Of a DNA stretch of 48,912 bases, positions 33,675 through 43,106 are shown piece after piece. The position numbers were made by a program, and so were the translations under genes. The notes under the pieces were generated by a model that saw only the letters and a program-made list of their open reading frames with translations, did no database searches and was not told the origin of the DNA. Source of the stretch: JAAYYM01 sp964631375 (GTDB lineage: Bacteria; Bacillota; Clostridia; Lachnospirales; Lachnospiraceae); the NCBI GenBank assembly GCA_964631375.1, contig CAZVYQ010000018.1, positions 1-48,912 of the forward strand, given 5' to 3'. Positions within the stretch are counted from its first letter, which is position 1, and every line of letters starts with the position of its first letter.

Positions 33675-35560
33675 AAATACATACTGGTGAAGGACTTGAC
33701 CTTGCAAGAGAACATGCGCTTTCTGTCGTAAAGGGTGATGATGTCAGGATATTGATCTGTGCAGGAACCGGCTGTCTGGCTGGCGGTTCAGCTGCTATTT
33801 ATGATAAACTTCGTGAGATGACAAAGGATACGGCGGGAGTCAGTATAGAATTTGGTGCAGAGATTGCCCACAGACTGGAGGACATCAAGCAGGTCGGAAT
33901 CAAAAAAAGCGGATGTCACGGATTTTGTGAAATGGGTCCATTGGTACGCATCGAACCATATAACATTCTATATATCAAAGTCAAGGAAGAGGACTGCAAG
34001 GAAATCTATGAGAAAACGATTCTAAGAGGTGAAGCGATTGAACGATTGCTGTACGAATCTGATGGAGTTCGATATCAGGCACAGGAGGATATTCCTTTCT
34101 ATGCAAAACAAACAAGGCTCGTACTGAAGAACTGCGGACATATAGATGCAGAACACATAGATGAAGCCATCGCATTTGGAGGATATCAGGCACTAAAAAA
34201 GGCTTTATTTGAAATGACTCCTCAGGAGGTCATCGATGAGATACTCGAATCAAATCTGCGAGGCAGAGGAGGCGGGGGATTTCAGACGGGTTATAAATGG
34301 AAACAGGTTGCAAAGCAGGAGGAAAAGACACGTTATATTGTCTGCAATGGTGATGAAGGGGACCCCGGTGCATTCATGGACAGAAGTGTCATGGAAGGCG
34401 ATCCGCATAAAATGATCGAGGGAATGATCATTGCAGGATATGCAGTTGGTGCACAGGAAGGATATATATATGTACGTGCAGAGTATCCGCTGGCAATCAG
34501 CCGTTTGAAACTGGCAATCGTACAGGCTGAGGAAGCTGGTTTGCTTGGCGAACAGATCATGGGATCTGATTATAGCTTCAAGCTACATATCAATCGAGGG
34601 GCAGGTGCTTTCGTCTGTGGAGAGGGCAGTGCACTTACGGCTTCCATTGAGGGTGAACGGGGTATGCCAAGGACAAAGCCACCACGTACCGTGGAACAGG
34701 GATTGTTTGGCAAACCGACCGTACTTAATAATGTAGAAACATATGCAAATGTTCCTATGATCATTACCAATGGTGCCACATGGTATCATTCTATCGGAAC
34801 AGAGAAGAGTCCGGGAACCAAAGCATTTGCGGTTACAGGAAGCATTAACAATACCGGACTGATTGAAGTTCCCATGGGAACGACATTGCAGGAAATCGTA
34901 TATGATATTGGCGGTGGTATCAAGAATGGCAAGAAGTTCAAAGCCGTTCAGATCGGCGGTCCATCCGGTGGTTGTCTGATGGAAACACATCTTGATCTTC
35001 CACTTGATTTTGACTCTTTGAAGAAAATGGGAGCAATGATAGGATCCGGTGGTCTTGTAATTATGGATGAGGACACCTGTATGGTTGAGGTGGCTCGATT
35101 CTTTATGAATTTTACTCAAAATGAAAGCTGTGGAAAATGTGTTCCGTGTCGTGAGGGTACAAAACGTATGCTGGAGATCCTTGAGGATATTGTGGCAGGA
35201 AAAGGTACAATGGAACAGTTGGATATTTTGCAGGAGTTAGGTGAAGCAATCACGGATACGGCATTGTGTGGGCTTGGAAAGAGTGCGGCTCTGCCTGTGC
35301 TTTCGACGCTCCGTCTGTTCAGGGATGAATACGAGGAGCATGTCCTTCAGAAGAAGTGCAAAACAGGGACATGTCAGGCGTTGCGTACATATAGAATCGA
35401 TCCTGAGAAATGTAAGGGCTGTTCAAAGTGTGCCAGAAACTGTCCGGTTGGTGCAATCAGCGGAGAGATTAAGAATCCGTTCACAATAGATACAGGCAGA
35501 TGTATCAAATGTGGTGCATGTGAGAGCTCTTGTCCATTTAAGGCAATCTCTGCATCATAA
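33671..35560 (+). CDS. Hydrogenase NuoF-like NADH-binding subunit
   Basis: A 629-residue flavoprotein. The N-terminal thioredoxin-like [2Fe-2S] domain covers about residues 1-115 (ICAGTGCLAGGS, GCHGFCEMGPL). The NuoF core has the NADH/FMN loop GRGGGGFQTGYKWK and NGDEGDPGAFMDR. The [4Fe-4S] site is ESCGKCVPCREGTKRM. Two ferredoxin-type clusters end the protein (CKGCSKCARNCPVG and CIKCGACESSCPF). This is the layout of HydB/HndC, which joins NAD(H), ferredoxin and the hydrogenase. It lies between its two partner genes. Confidence 0.95.
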   Translation: MKIHTGEGLDLAREHALSVVKGDDVRILICAGTGCLAGGSAAIYDKLREMTKDTAGVSIEFGAEIAHRLEDIKQVGIKKSGCHGFCEMGPLVRIEPYNILYIKVKEEDCKEIYEKTILRGEAIERLLYESDGVRYQAQEDIPFYAKQTRLVLKNCGHIDAEHIDEAIAFGGYQALKKALFEMTPQEVIDEILESNLRGRGGGGFQTGYKWKQVAKQEEKTRYIVCNGDEGDPGAFMDRSVMEGDPHKMIEGMIIAGYAVGAQEGYIYVRAEYPLAISRLKLAIVQAEEAGLLGEQIMGSDYSFKLHINRGAGAFVCGEGSALTASIEGERGMPRTKPPRTVEQGLFGKPTVLNNVETYANVPMIITNGATWYHSIGTEKSPGTKAFAVTGSINNTGLIEVPMGTTLQEIVYDIGGGIKNGKKFKAVQIGGPSGGCLMETHLDLPLDFDSLKKMGAMIGSGGLVIMDEDTCMVEVARFFMNFTQNESCGKCVPCREGTKRMLEILEDIVAGKGTMEQLDILQELGEAITDTALCGLGKSAALPVLSTLRLFRDEYEEHVLQKKCKTGTCQALRTYRIDPEKCKGCSKCARNCPVGAISGEIKNPFTIDTGRCIKCGACESSCPFKAISAS

Positions 35561-35602
35561 TGATTATATAACATATGCTTACTACAAGTTGGAGGTAATA
35601 CA

Positions 35603-37288
35603 ATGGATTATATGACAATAGATTCCATTACGGTACCTATTGAAGGAGAAAAAAATATTCTGTCTGTGATTCGTAAGGCGGGCATTGATTTACCAACCTT
35701 TTGTTATCATTCAGAGCTGTCCATCTATGGTGCATGTCGTATGTGTGTTGTTGAGGATGACAGAGGACGTATCTTTGCATCCTGCTCAGAACAGCCTAGA
35801 CCCGGCATGGTCATACAGACGAATACAAAGAAAATACAGCAATATCGCAAGTTGATCATAGAATTATTGTTATCAACGCATTGTAGAGATTGTACGGTGT
35901 GTACCAAAAACGGTATGTGTGATTTGCAGAGTTTGGCTTATCGTGTAGGTGTTCATGCAGTCAGGTTTTTAAATAACAGAAAAGAAAAACCAATTGACAT
36001 GAGTTCTCCGTGTATCGTAAGAGATCCCAATAAATGTATTCTATGTGGTGACTGTGTCAGAACGTGTTCAGAGATTCAGGGAATCGGAGCTTTGGATTTT
36101 GCATATCGAGGATCTAAAATGGAGGTCACACCAGCCTTTGGAAAGACCCTTTCAGAGACAGACTGTGTGGGATGTGGTCAATGTCGATCGGTATGTCCGA
36201 CAGCAGCGATTTCGATTCGAACCAATGTAACGGAAGTTTGGGATGCCATAGCGGATCCTAATGTACGTGTAGTTGCACAGATTGCTCCGGCTGTAAGAGT
36301 TGCGGTAGGGGATCGATTTGGTTTACCTAAGGGTGAAAACAGCATGGGGAAATTGGTATCAGCCCTTCGTGTTATGGGATTTGATGCAGTTTATGATACA
36401 AATTTCGGAGCGGATTTGACGGTTATTGAAGAGTCAAAGGAGTTGGCCGAAAGACTGGAGAAGAACGAAAAACTCCCATTGTTCACGTCCTGCTGTCCTG
36501 CTTGGGTGAAATATTGCGAAACAAAGCATCCTGAGTTTTCAGAAAATGTTTCTTCCTGTCGATCACCTCAAGGTATGTTTTCTGCTGTTGTAAAACAGTA
36601 CTTTAAGCAAAAGGATCAGGATGAGGGTAAGACAACCTATGTGGTATCTATCATGCCATGTACAGCAAAGAAAGCGGAGATACTCAGACCGGATAATCAT
36701 ACCGATGGCGTACAGGATACAGACATCGTGTTGACGACAGTCGAGATCATCCGTATGATTCGTCAGGTTGGAATCAAGTTTGAAGAACTGGATGGAGAGG
36801 CTCCCGATATGCCATTTGGTATGGCTTCAGGCGGAGCAGCCATCTTTGGAGTAACCGGAGGTGTAACAGAAGCAGTGCTTCGGCATCTGTCAGAGAAACA
36901 TATACATAGTACATTATCTGAGATTAGGTACAGCGGAATCAGAGGAACTGAGAATTTCAAGGAAGCAACAGTCATGCTTGGAGACAGAGAGGTTAAGATT
37001 GCTGTCATCCATGGACTTGCAAATGCAGGAAGACTTTTAGATCGTATCAAAGCCGGTGAAGTGTATTATGATTTTGTTGAGGTTATGGCTTGTCGTCGAG
37101 GCTGTATATTAGGAGGAGGACAGCCATTGCCTATGGGTCCTCGTACCAGATCGGGACGTACTGAGGGTATTTATCGTGTTGATAAACAGTCTCAAATAAG
37201 ATTTACAGATGATAATCCTGTACTTTCGCAGGTCTATGAAGATATCATATGTGGAAAGGAACATGAACTATTGCATCGGGCTAATTGA
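35603..37288 (+). CDS. hydA: [FeFe] hydrogenase catalytic subunit
   Basis: A 561-residue enzyme that makes or uses H2. N-terminal clusters: [2Fe-2S] at Cys34/45/48/61, the His-ligated [4Fe-4S] at His93, Cys97/100/106, and two [4Fe-4S] at Cys145/148/151/155 and Cys188/191/194/198. H-cluster motifs: L1 TSCCPAW (Cys297/298), L2 MPCTAKKAE (Cys353), L3 EVMACRRGCILGGGQP (Cys497/501). With the NuoE- and NuoF-like genes it should form a bifurcating complex that couples NADH and reduced ferredoxin to H2. GGAGGT precedes the ATG. Maturation genes hydE, hydF and hydG are not in the window. Confidence 0.96.
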   Translation: MDYMTIDSITVPIEGEKNILSVIRKAGIDLPTFCYHSELSIYGACRMCVVEDDRGRIFASCSEQPRPGMVIQTNTKKIQQYRKLIIELLLSTHCRDCTVCTKNGMCDLQSLAYRVGVHAVRFLNNRKEKPIDMSSPCIVRDPNKCILCGDCVRTCSEIQGIGALDFAYRGSKMEVTPAFGKTLSETDCVGCGQCRSVCPTAAISIRTNVTEVWDAIADPNVRVVAQIAPAVRVAVGDRFGLPKGENSMGKLVSALRVMGFDAVYDTNFGADLTVIEESKELAERLEKNEKLPLFTSCCPAWVKYCETKHPEFSENVSSCRSPQGMFSAVVKQYFKQKDQDEGKTTYVVSIMPCTAKKAEILRPDNHTDGVQDTDIVLTTVEIIRMIRQVGIKFEELDGEAPDMPFGMASGGAAIFGVTGGVTEAVLRHLSEKHIHSTLSEIRYSGIRGTENFKEATVMLGDREVKIAVIHGLANAGRLLDRIKAGEVYYDFVEVMACRRGCILGGGQPLPMGPRTRSGRTEGIYRVDKQSQIRFTDDNPVLSQVYEDIICGKEHELLHRAN

Positions 37289-37336
37289 GTTATCAGATAG
37301 TGAAAGGTCAGATGCGATAAGTTTGGAGGCGGAATT

Positions 37337-38254
37337 ATGAAGAAACCGGTACTCGTAATTATGGCAGCAGGAATGGGAAGCCGATACGGCGGCTTAAAAC
37401 AGATTGACCCTGTGGATCAGGAAGGAAATAAGATCATTGATTTTTCGATTTATGATGCTGTCAGAGCAGGGTTTGAAAGGGTAATATTCATTATTAAGAA
37501 GGAAAACGAAGCTGATTTTCGAACCTGTATCGGAGATGTGGTAAAGGGTCATATAGAAGTAGATTATGTCTATCAGGAACTTCAAAATATTCCGGAGGGC
37601 TGTAGCATACCGGAAGGACGTGTGAAGCCGTGGGGAACTGCTCATGCTGTGTTAAGCTGTATAAACGTGATAGATGGGCCTTTTGTAGTGATTAATGCGG
37701 ATGATTATTACGGAAAAGAGGCTTTTCAGGTGATTTATGATTACCTGACTGCAACAGAGGATGATGAACTGTACAGATATGCCATGGTGGGATATGAGCT
37801 TGGAAATACTCTGACTGAGAATGGTTATGTGTCCAGAGGCGTATGCGAAACTGATACAGATTCCTATCTGACAGATATTGTAGAAAGAACTCATATAGAG
37901 AAGACAACAGACGGAGCAGCATATACAGAAGATGGAGTACATTATACCAGCATTTCAGTTCATAGTCCTGTATCCATGAATATGTGGGGATTTTCAAAAA
38001 GCTTTCTTCGTGAGGCAGCAATTGCATTTCAAAACTTCTTTGAAAATACAGTTCCGGAAAACCCTTTGAAAGCAGAATGCTATCTTCCATCGGTAGTAGA
38101 CGGATTGATTAAAGCAGATAAGGCGACTGTTAAAGTGTTGCATTCTCATGACAGATGGTTTGGTGTAACCTATAAAGAGGATAAGCCATTTGTTATGGAA
38201 TCGATTGCGGCACTCAAGAAAAAAGGTGTCTATCCGAATCGGTTATGGGACTAA
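37337..38254 (+). CDS. Sugar-phosphate nucleotidyltransferase
   Basis: A 305-residue cytosolic enzyme with a Rossmann-type NTP-transferase fold. The opening VLVIMAAGMGSRYGGLKQ holds the nucleotide-binding glycines and Lys. RVKPWGTAHAVLSC and VVINADDYYG (with metal-binding Asp residues) follow in the expected order. It would join a sugar phosphate and an NTP into an NDP-sugar; which sugar is unknown. The C-terminal region lacks the left-handed helix found in GlmU-type enzymes. It follows hydA by 48 bases with GGAGGCGG, although the functions look unrelated. Confidence 0.85.
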   Translation: MKKPVLVIMAAGMGSRYGGLKQIDPVDQEGNKIIDFSIYDAVRAGFERVIFIIKKENEADFRTCIGDVVKGHIEVDYVYQELQNIPEGCSIPEGRVKPWGTAHAVLSCINVIDGPFVVINADDYYGKEAFQVIYDYLTATEDDELYRYAMVGYELGNTLTENGYVSRGVCETDTDSYLTDIVERTHIEKTTDGAAYTEDGVHYTSISVHSPVSMNMWGFSKSFLREAAIAFQNFFENTVPENPLKAECYLPSVVDGLIKADKATVKVLHSHDRWFGVTYKEDKPFVMESIAALKKKGVYPNRLWD

Positions 38255-38269
38255 AGAATTTTTGTTTTT

Positions 38270-39310
38270 TTAATGAAAGATTGTCTCATAATCATACTGC
38301 ATTGCATAGTCATACATATTAATCAATGTATCATAATAATTATCCTTGGTCAGTTCGTGTTTTCCATCTCGCATGGATTCATATAATTGATAACTGATCT
38401 CCTGCGAAAAGTGGGAATAATCACGATAATTATCCAGATTTGTAATGATGTCTGTATCATCTTGAAAATAGAAGATACGGACATTTTTATATTCCAGTAA
38501 ATGTTCGAATACATTGATCATTGCAGAAATCTCTGCTGCTGTTTCTCCACGTCTGGTGCTGTCATCCCAAAACAGGATGCTGTATGGAGGGCAGTAAAAA
38601 TAGAATTCCACATCCGGATGTGCTGCTATATAAGGAGTGATATTTTCTATGAAATGGTTGCTGTAATCCATGTAGGTATCATAGTTCTTTTCCGGGAGCG
38701 TCTGAAGACTTCGTTGTGTGTTGTAAATTCCAAGTACCGTAGATTTGTTAAATTGATATTTATGAGCCCATGAGTAAGCATTATCGGCATTATAGTGCTC
38801 CCATTTATTATTGATCAGAAACTCAGGCAGATATTCAAACAGAACATCTTTGTTCCATAAATAATATACATCATTGATGGGATTGTGGTCGTAGAGATAT
38901 TCGGGAATGGTGGTCGGATAATCTCCGGGTACATTCGTTAATAAATAAGTATCCATGGAAAAAAGTATATTCTTCACATCATTATGCTGCAAGACTTCAC
39001 GGAACATAATATTGTAATCATCAAAATGAGCACCCTGCAGACACAGTTTGACACATTGATCACCAAACACACCATCTTCAAACCAAGATTCTTTAAAATT
39101 CTCACTCATGGAGGATCCGATTAGGGCAGTATCGTACCTCATATTACGGGCGACTCCAATCAAAGCATATCGTTCCTCTGTTTCCACAGCTGCCAGTTTA
39201 CCGATGGGCGCATGATAATGAATAAACGGGTCAATAATGATCACTACAGCAGCAATGATCAGAAGGATTGAGAGGATACATGTAATTGTGGTTAGAAAGT
39301 ATTTTTTCAT
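38270..39310 (-). CDS. SGNH-like membrane-anchored O-acetylation protein
   Basis: A 346-residue protein with one N-terminal membrane helix (about residues 5-27) and an outside domain. IGSSMSENF places a candidate nucleophile at Ser66 or Ser67. DYSHFS near the end supplies the Asp297-x-x-His300 pair of SGNH esterases. It follows the MBOAT gene by 27 bases on the same strand. This pairing is known from alginate (AlgI with AlgJ/AlgX) and teichoic acid (DltB with DltD) modification, so acetyl transfer to a surface polymer is likely. GGAGAAAT precedes the ATG. Confidence 0.72.
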   Translation of the reverse strand: MKKYFLTTITCILSILLIIAAVVIIIDPFIHYHAPIGKLAAVETEERYALIGVARNMRYDTALIGSSMSENFKESWFEDGVFGDQCVKLCLQGAHFDDYNIMFREVLQHNDVKNILFSMDTYLLTNVPGDYPTTIPEYLYDHNPINDVYYLWNKDVLFEYLPEFLINNKWEHYNADNAYSWAHKYQFNKSTVLGIYNTQRSLQTLPEKNYDTYMDYSNHFIENITPYIAAHPDVEFYFYCPPYSILFWDDSTRRGETAAEISAMINVFEHLLEYKNVRIFYFQDDTDIITNLDNYRDYSHFSQEISYQLYESMRDGKHELTKDNYYDTLINMYDYAMQYDYETIFH

Positions 39311-39337
39311 CTTAAATTTCTCCGGTATTATATCCTG

Positions 39338-40807
39338 TTAAAAATTAACATATAGGAAAGTACCTACTTCTGAGAAGGACAAGATCGACCAGATCAGAAG
39401 TAATATTGTGATAAACATGGTACGTTTATTCGGTTTGAATGTAGTGATACGTTGTCTTGTATTTCGCATACAAGTTCCGGCAAACAGTGCAAACAACAGA
39501 AATATGATTAATAGTACACTTCCGGAATAATATACAGTCAGAGGACTGTAGTGAAGGACTACTTTTTGGATCATATTAAATTCACTTGGAAGGACAGTTG
39601 CGATCATATCGGCAGACAGTGGCTTAAATTGAAACGATATCAATTGTTGCAGCATCATATTTGCATAGGTGATGGTCTCAGCCCTGAAATAAACCCAAGC
39701 GATATTGACAAACAAAAATGTTCCAAGCCATCTAATTGGAGAAGGAACTTTTTTCATAAAGCCTGAACAGAGCTTGCTGAGACAGATACCGATACCGTGC
39801 AGGATACCCCAGAAAATAAAAGTAAAGGCAGCACCATGCCACAATCCACTGAGAAAAAATATGATGAACATATTCAGATAGGTCCTTCCTGTTCCCTTAC
39901 GGTTTCCACCCAAAGGAAAATATACATAGGTACGGAAGAATCTTGTTAATGTAATATGCCAACGTTTCCAGAATTCATTTATAGATTTTGACTGATAGGG
40001 AGAGTCAAAGTTGTCTACTAAGTCTAATCTAAGCATTAGACAGACGCCGGACGCCATATCACAATATCCGCTGAAATCAAAATAAATCTGTAAGGTATAT
40101 GCAAGAATGATGATGAATGCATTAACCGTTCCAAGAGAGGGAATATTAATATAACCCCAATCTACGATGGAACCCAGATTGTCTGCTAACAGCATTTTTT
40201 TTGCAAGTCCAAATGAAAAAGCCAACAAACCTTTGGACATACATTCATAATCGACATTTTTTCTCTGAAGGTCATTAAATTGAGGGATCAGTTCATTATG
40301 AAAGGCAATTGGACCTTGTGTAATTTTTGGGAAAAAAGAAACAAAAAGTGCATAGTCAAGGATATGATAACGAACTGACGCATCGCGATAACTGTCTATA
40401 ATGAAAGCGATCTGTTGAAAGGTAAAGAAGCTGATCCCTAATGGGAGCAGCAGATTACGAATTAGCAGAGAGGTTCCAAGGTATTGATTCATGGTAGCCG
40501 AGAAAAAATCAAGGTATTTAAAAATCAGCAAGGCACCGAGATTGATCAATACACCAAAAATCAGCAAGGCTTTTCTGAGCGGTAATGAGGGAACCTTATC
40601 AAACAACAAAACAAGGCCATAATTAATCAGGATGCTGATGATCATCACAGGAAGAAAAGCGATGTTGGCATATGAATAAAACCACAGAGACATTCCTAAT
40701 AAGAACATCTTCGCAAGGTCATAGTGTTTTGTGCGATTGATTGCATAATAACCGATTATGGAGATTGGTAAGAAGATTAATATAAACAAAAAAGAATTAA
40801 ATATCAT
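39338..40807 (-). CDS. MBOAT-family O-acyltransferase
   Basis: A 489-residue polytopic membrane protein of the AlgI/DltB/PatA type. Family motifs: QGPIAFHNELIPQF, LQIYFDFSGYCDMA, SINEFWKRWHITLTRFFR with His284, YFPLGGNRKG, and LSGLWHGAAF with the invariant His324. It would move an acyl group from a cytosolic donor through the membrane to the outside partner encoded next. GGAGAG precedes the ATG. No polymer-synthesis genes are adjacent, so the polysaccharide target is unknown. Confidence 0.93.
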   Translation of the reverse strand: MIFNSFLFILIFLPISIIGYYAINRTKHYDLAKMFLLGMSLWFYSYANIAFLPVMIISILINYGLVLLFDKVPSLPLRKALLIFGVLINLGALLIFKYLDFFSATMNQYLGTSLLIRNLLLPLGISFFTFQQIAFIIDSYRDASVRYHILDYALFVSFFPKITQGPIAFHNELIPQFNDLQRKNVDYECMSKGLLAFSFGLAKKMLLADNLGSIVDWGYINIPSLGTVNAFIIILAYTLQIYFDFSGYCDMASGVCLMLRLDLVDNFDSPYQSKSINEFWKRWHITLTRFFRTYVYFPLGGNRKGTGRTYLNMFIIFFLSGLWHGAAFTFIFWGILHGIGICLSKLCSGFMKKVPSPIRWLGTFLFVNIAWVYFRAETITYANMMLQQLISFQFKPLSADMIATVLPSEFNMIQKVVLHYSPLTVYYSGSVLLIIFLLFALFAGTCMRNTRQRITTFKPNKRTMFITILLLIWSILSFSEVGTFLYVNF

Positions 40808-40859
40808 TTTTCTCTCCGTGGAAGCCAGATTTTTTCCTGGATGATGTACATAGTCATTA

Positions 40860-40876
40860 TAGAGAATTGCTCTCTA
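40860..40876. promoter_or_regulatory. Inverted repeat at the MBOAT promoter
   Basis: TAGAGA-ATTGC-TCTCTA, a perfect 6-base inverted repeat, overlaps a minus-strand TATAAT (40861-40856). That box has TGGATT 17 bases before it. The repeat could be an operator for the leftward MBOAT/SGNH genes. Confidence 0.35.
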
Positions 40877-40924
40877 AAAATCCAGTCTTTTCTAAAACTT
40901 TAGAATTCGTTTACAAACTACTTA

Positions 40925-40953
40925 TTGATTTATACGGAAAGAATACCTATAAT
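40925..40953 (+). promoter_or_regulatory. Sigma-A promoter for ftsH
   Basis: TTGATT and TATAAT with a 17-base spacer, 40 bases upstream of the ftsH ATG. Confidence 0.6.
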
Positions 40954-40993
40954 AAAAGAGATATTGTATATATAAGAAAATGGAGAATAATAA

Positions 40994-42994
40994 ATGGATA
41001 ACGACAATCCCAACATTCCGGGAAATCATGATAACGGAAACGGCGGAGATAATCACAATAACAACAATAAAAATCAACCGCCAAAGAATAAACAGACACT
41101 ACTGATCCTGCTGATCGCTTCACTGATTACACTTTTGTTTCTTTCCTATATTAGGACAGTATTATCTGATGCGTCTTCACAAGAAATCACATATGATCGG
41201 TTTTTAACTATGGTAGACGCAGGTGAGATAGAAAGTGTCAGGATTGATACAGATCAGATCACGATTACTCCTAAGAAGCAGGATAATCCTCTGATGCCTC
41301 TAACCTATTATACAGGCGTGATCGACGATCCTGGTCTATCAGACAGATTGTTAAAGGCAGGAGTGACATTTTCGCAGAAAATACCGGATTCCTCCGGTAC
41401 GATCGTATATATTCTGGTCAGTTATGTACTTCCGATCGCACTTGTGTGGATCGCTCTTAGCTTCCTTATGAAACGTATGAATAAGGGCGGCGGCATGATG
41501 GGCGTCGGTAAGAGTAACGCAAAGGTTTATGTAGAAAAGGAAACCGGCGTTACTTTTAGAGATGTTGCAGGACAGGATGAAGCGAAGGAATCCTTGCAGG
41601 AGGTTGTGGACTTCTTGCATAATCCGGGTAAATATGTTCAGATCGGTGCAAAACTACCCAAAGGAGCTCTTTTGGTAGGACCTCCGGGAACAGGTAAGAC
41701 CTTGCTTGCCAAAGCTGTTGCAGGAGAGGCACACGTACCTTTCTTTTCGTTGGCAGGTTCCGATTTTGTTGAAATGTATGTAGGCGTCGGAGCATCCAGA
41801 GTTCGTGATCTGTTTAAAGAAGCACAGAAAAATGCGCCCTGTATTATCTTTATTGATGAGATTGATGCAATTGGTAAAAGTCGCGACAGTAGATATGGTG
41901 GAGGCAATGATGAACGTGAACAGACATTGAATCAATTATTGTCTGAGATGGATGGATTTGATACCTCAAAAGGTCTTTTGATTCTGGCAGCAACCAACAG
42001 ACCGGAGATATTGGACAAGGCATTGCTTCGACCGGGTCGTTTTGACCGACGAATCATTGTTGACAAGCCGGATCTAAAGGGTAGGCGTGATACGCTAAAG
42101 GTACATTCCAAGGATGTGCTGATGGATGATACAGTGGATTTGGATGAGATTGCACTTGCAACAGCCGGAGCAGTGGGCTCGGATCTCGCCAATATGATTA
42201 ACGAAGCAGCCATCAACGCTGTAAAATGTGGAAGACAGGCAGTCACACAGGCGGATCTGATCGAATCAATAGAACTTGTTATGATGGGCAAGGAGAAGAA
42301 AGACAGCATCATGACAAAGGAAGAAAGACGGATTGTTTCCTACCACGAGATCGGTCATGCACTTGCAAGTGCACTGCAAAAAAATACGGAACCGGTACAG
42401 AAGATTACGATCGTACCTCGCACAATGGGCGCACTGGGGTATGTATGGCATGTACCTGAGGAAGAAAAACATCTGCATAACAAAAAAGAGTTAGAGGAAC
42501 GTCTGGTAACCTTTTTAGCAGGTCGTGCAGCGGAGGAATTGATCTTTGATTCTGTAACCACCGGTGCTTCAAATGATATTGAACAGGCAACCAATATGGC
42601 CAGATCTATGGTGACGCAGTATGGTATGTCAGATAAATTCGGACTGGTAAAGTTGGAATCCGTTGAGGATAAATATTTAAGTGGTCGAACAGTTATGGAT
42701 TGCTCTGATACAACAGCCTCCGAGATAGATTCCGAAATCATGAGGATGTTAGATGTATCTTATCAAAAAGCAAAAGAGTTATTAAAAGATAACATGGATC
42801 TGCTGCATAAGCTCGCAGATTATCTGATTGAAAAGGAAACCATTACCGGCAAGGAGTTTATGAAGATCTTCCGCCAGGAAAAGGGTCTGCCGGATCCGGT
42901 TGAGACTGAGGAGAGTACACAGGAGCAGCAGAGTGATTCAAAGGAGACTGAATCAAAGGAGATTGAATCACAGGAGACTGAATCACAGGATTAG
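40994..42994 (+). CDS. ftsH: ATP-dependent zinc metalloprotease FtsH
   Basis: A 666-residue membrane protease that extracts and degrades damaged membrane and some soluble proteins. It has two spans (about residues 35-55 and 138-158) around a small outside domain. The AAA+ module has Walker A GPPGTGKT (229-236), Walker B CIIFIDEID, the pore loop FVEMYVGVGA, and arginine fingers in LLRPGRFDRR. The zinc-protease motif is HEIGH at 451-455. The N-terminus is Asn/Gly-rich, and the C-terminus is an acidic Glu/Ser/Gln tail with repeated TESQ/TESK units; both are variable in the family. GGAG precedes the ATG. Confidence 0.97.
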   Translation: MDNDNPNIPGNHDNGNGGDNHNNNNKNQPPKNKQTLLILLIASLITLLFLSYIRTVLSDASSQEITYDRFLTMVDAGEIESVRIDTDQITITPKKQDNPLMPLTYYTGVIDDPGLSDRLLKAGVTFSQKIPDSSGTIVYILVSYVLPIALVWIALSFLMKRMNKGGGMMGVGKSNAKVYVEKETGVTFRDVAGQDEAKESLQEVVDFLHNPGKYVQIGAKLPKGALLVGPPGTGKTLLAKAVAGEAHVPFFSLAGSDFVEMYVGVGASRVRDLFKEAQKNAPCIIFIDEIDAIGKSRDSRYGGGNDEREQTLNQLLSEMDGFDTSKGLLILAATNRPEILDKALLRPGRFDRRIIVDKPDLKGRRDTLKVHSKDVLMDDTVDLDEIALATAGAVGSDLANMINEAAINAVKCGRQAVTQADLIESIELVMMGKEKKDSIMTKEERRIVSYHEIGHALASALQKNTEPVQKITIVPRTMGALGYVWHVPEEEKHLHNKKELEERLVTFLAGRAAEELIFDSVTTGASNDIEQATNMARSMVTQYGMSDKFGLVKLESVEDKYLSGRTVMDCSDTTASEIDSEIMRMLDVSYQKAKELLKDNMDLLHKLADYLIEKETITGKEFMKIFRQEKGLPDPVETEESTQEQQSDSKETESKEIESQETESQD

Positions 42995-43003
42995 ATTTAT
43001 TCT

Positions 43004-43031
43004 TTGAAAAAGAAGCATAATGTTGTATAAT
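43004..43031 (+). promoter_or_regulatory. Possible promoter for the sugar-sensing operon
   Basis: TTGAAA and TATAAT with a 16-base spacer lie just after ftsH. The next feature is a hairpin at 43035-43067, which would then fall in the leader RNA. The call is therefore tentative. Confidence 0.4.
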
Positions 43032-43034
43032 AAG

Positions 43035-43067
43035 AAAGACTTGAGTCATTTATCTGCTCAAGTCTTT
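43035..43067 (+). terminator. Hairpin after ftsH, probable terminator
   Basis: A perfect 11-bp stem AAAGACTTGAG/CTCAAGTCTTT with an 11-base loop, 40 bases after the ftsH stop. The following T-run is interrupted (CGTTCTGATTTCTT), so efficiency is uncertain. Confidence 0.6.
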
Positions 43068-43106
43068 CGTTCTGATTTCTTAACATTACCAACCCGGAGA
43101 ATGATA

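Noticed and set aside
34583..35119. 178-codon minus-strand open frame within the NuoF-like gene
   Set aside because: It overlaps conserved flavoprotein sequence and its Cys/His content is explained by complementing that gene.
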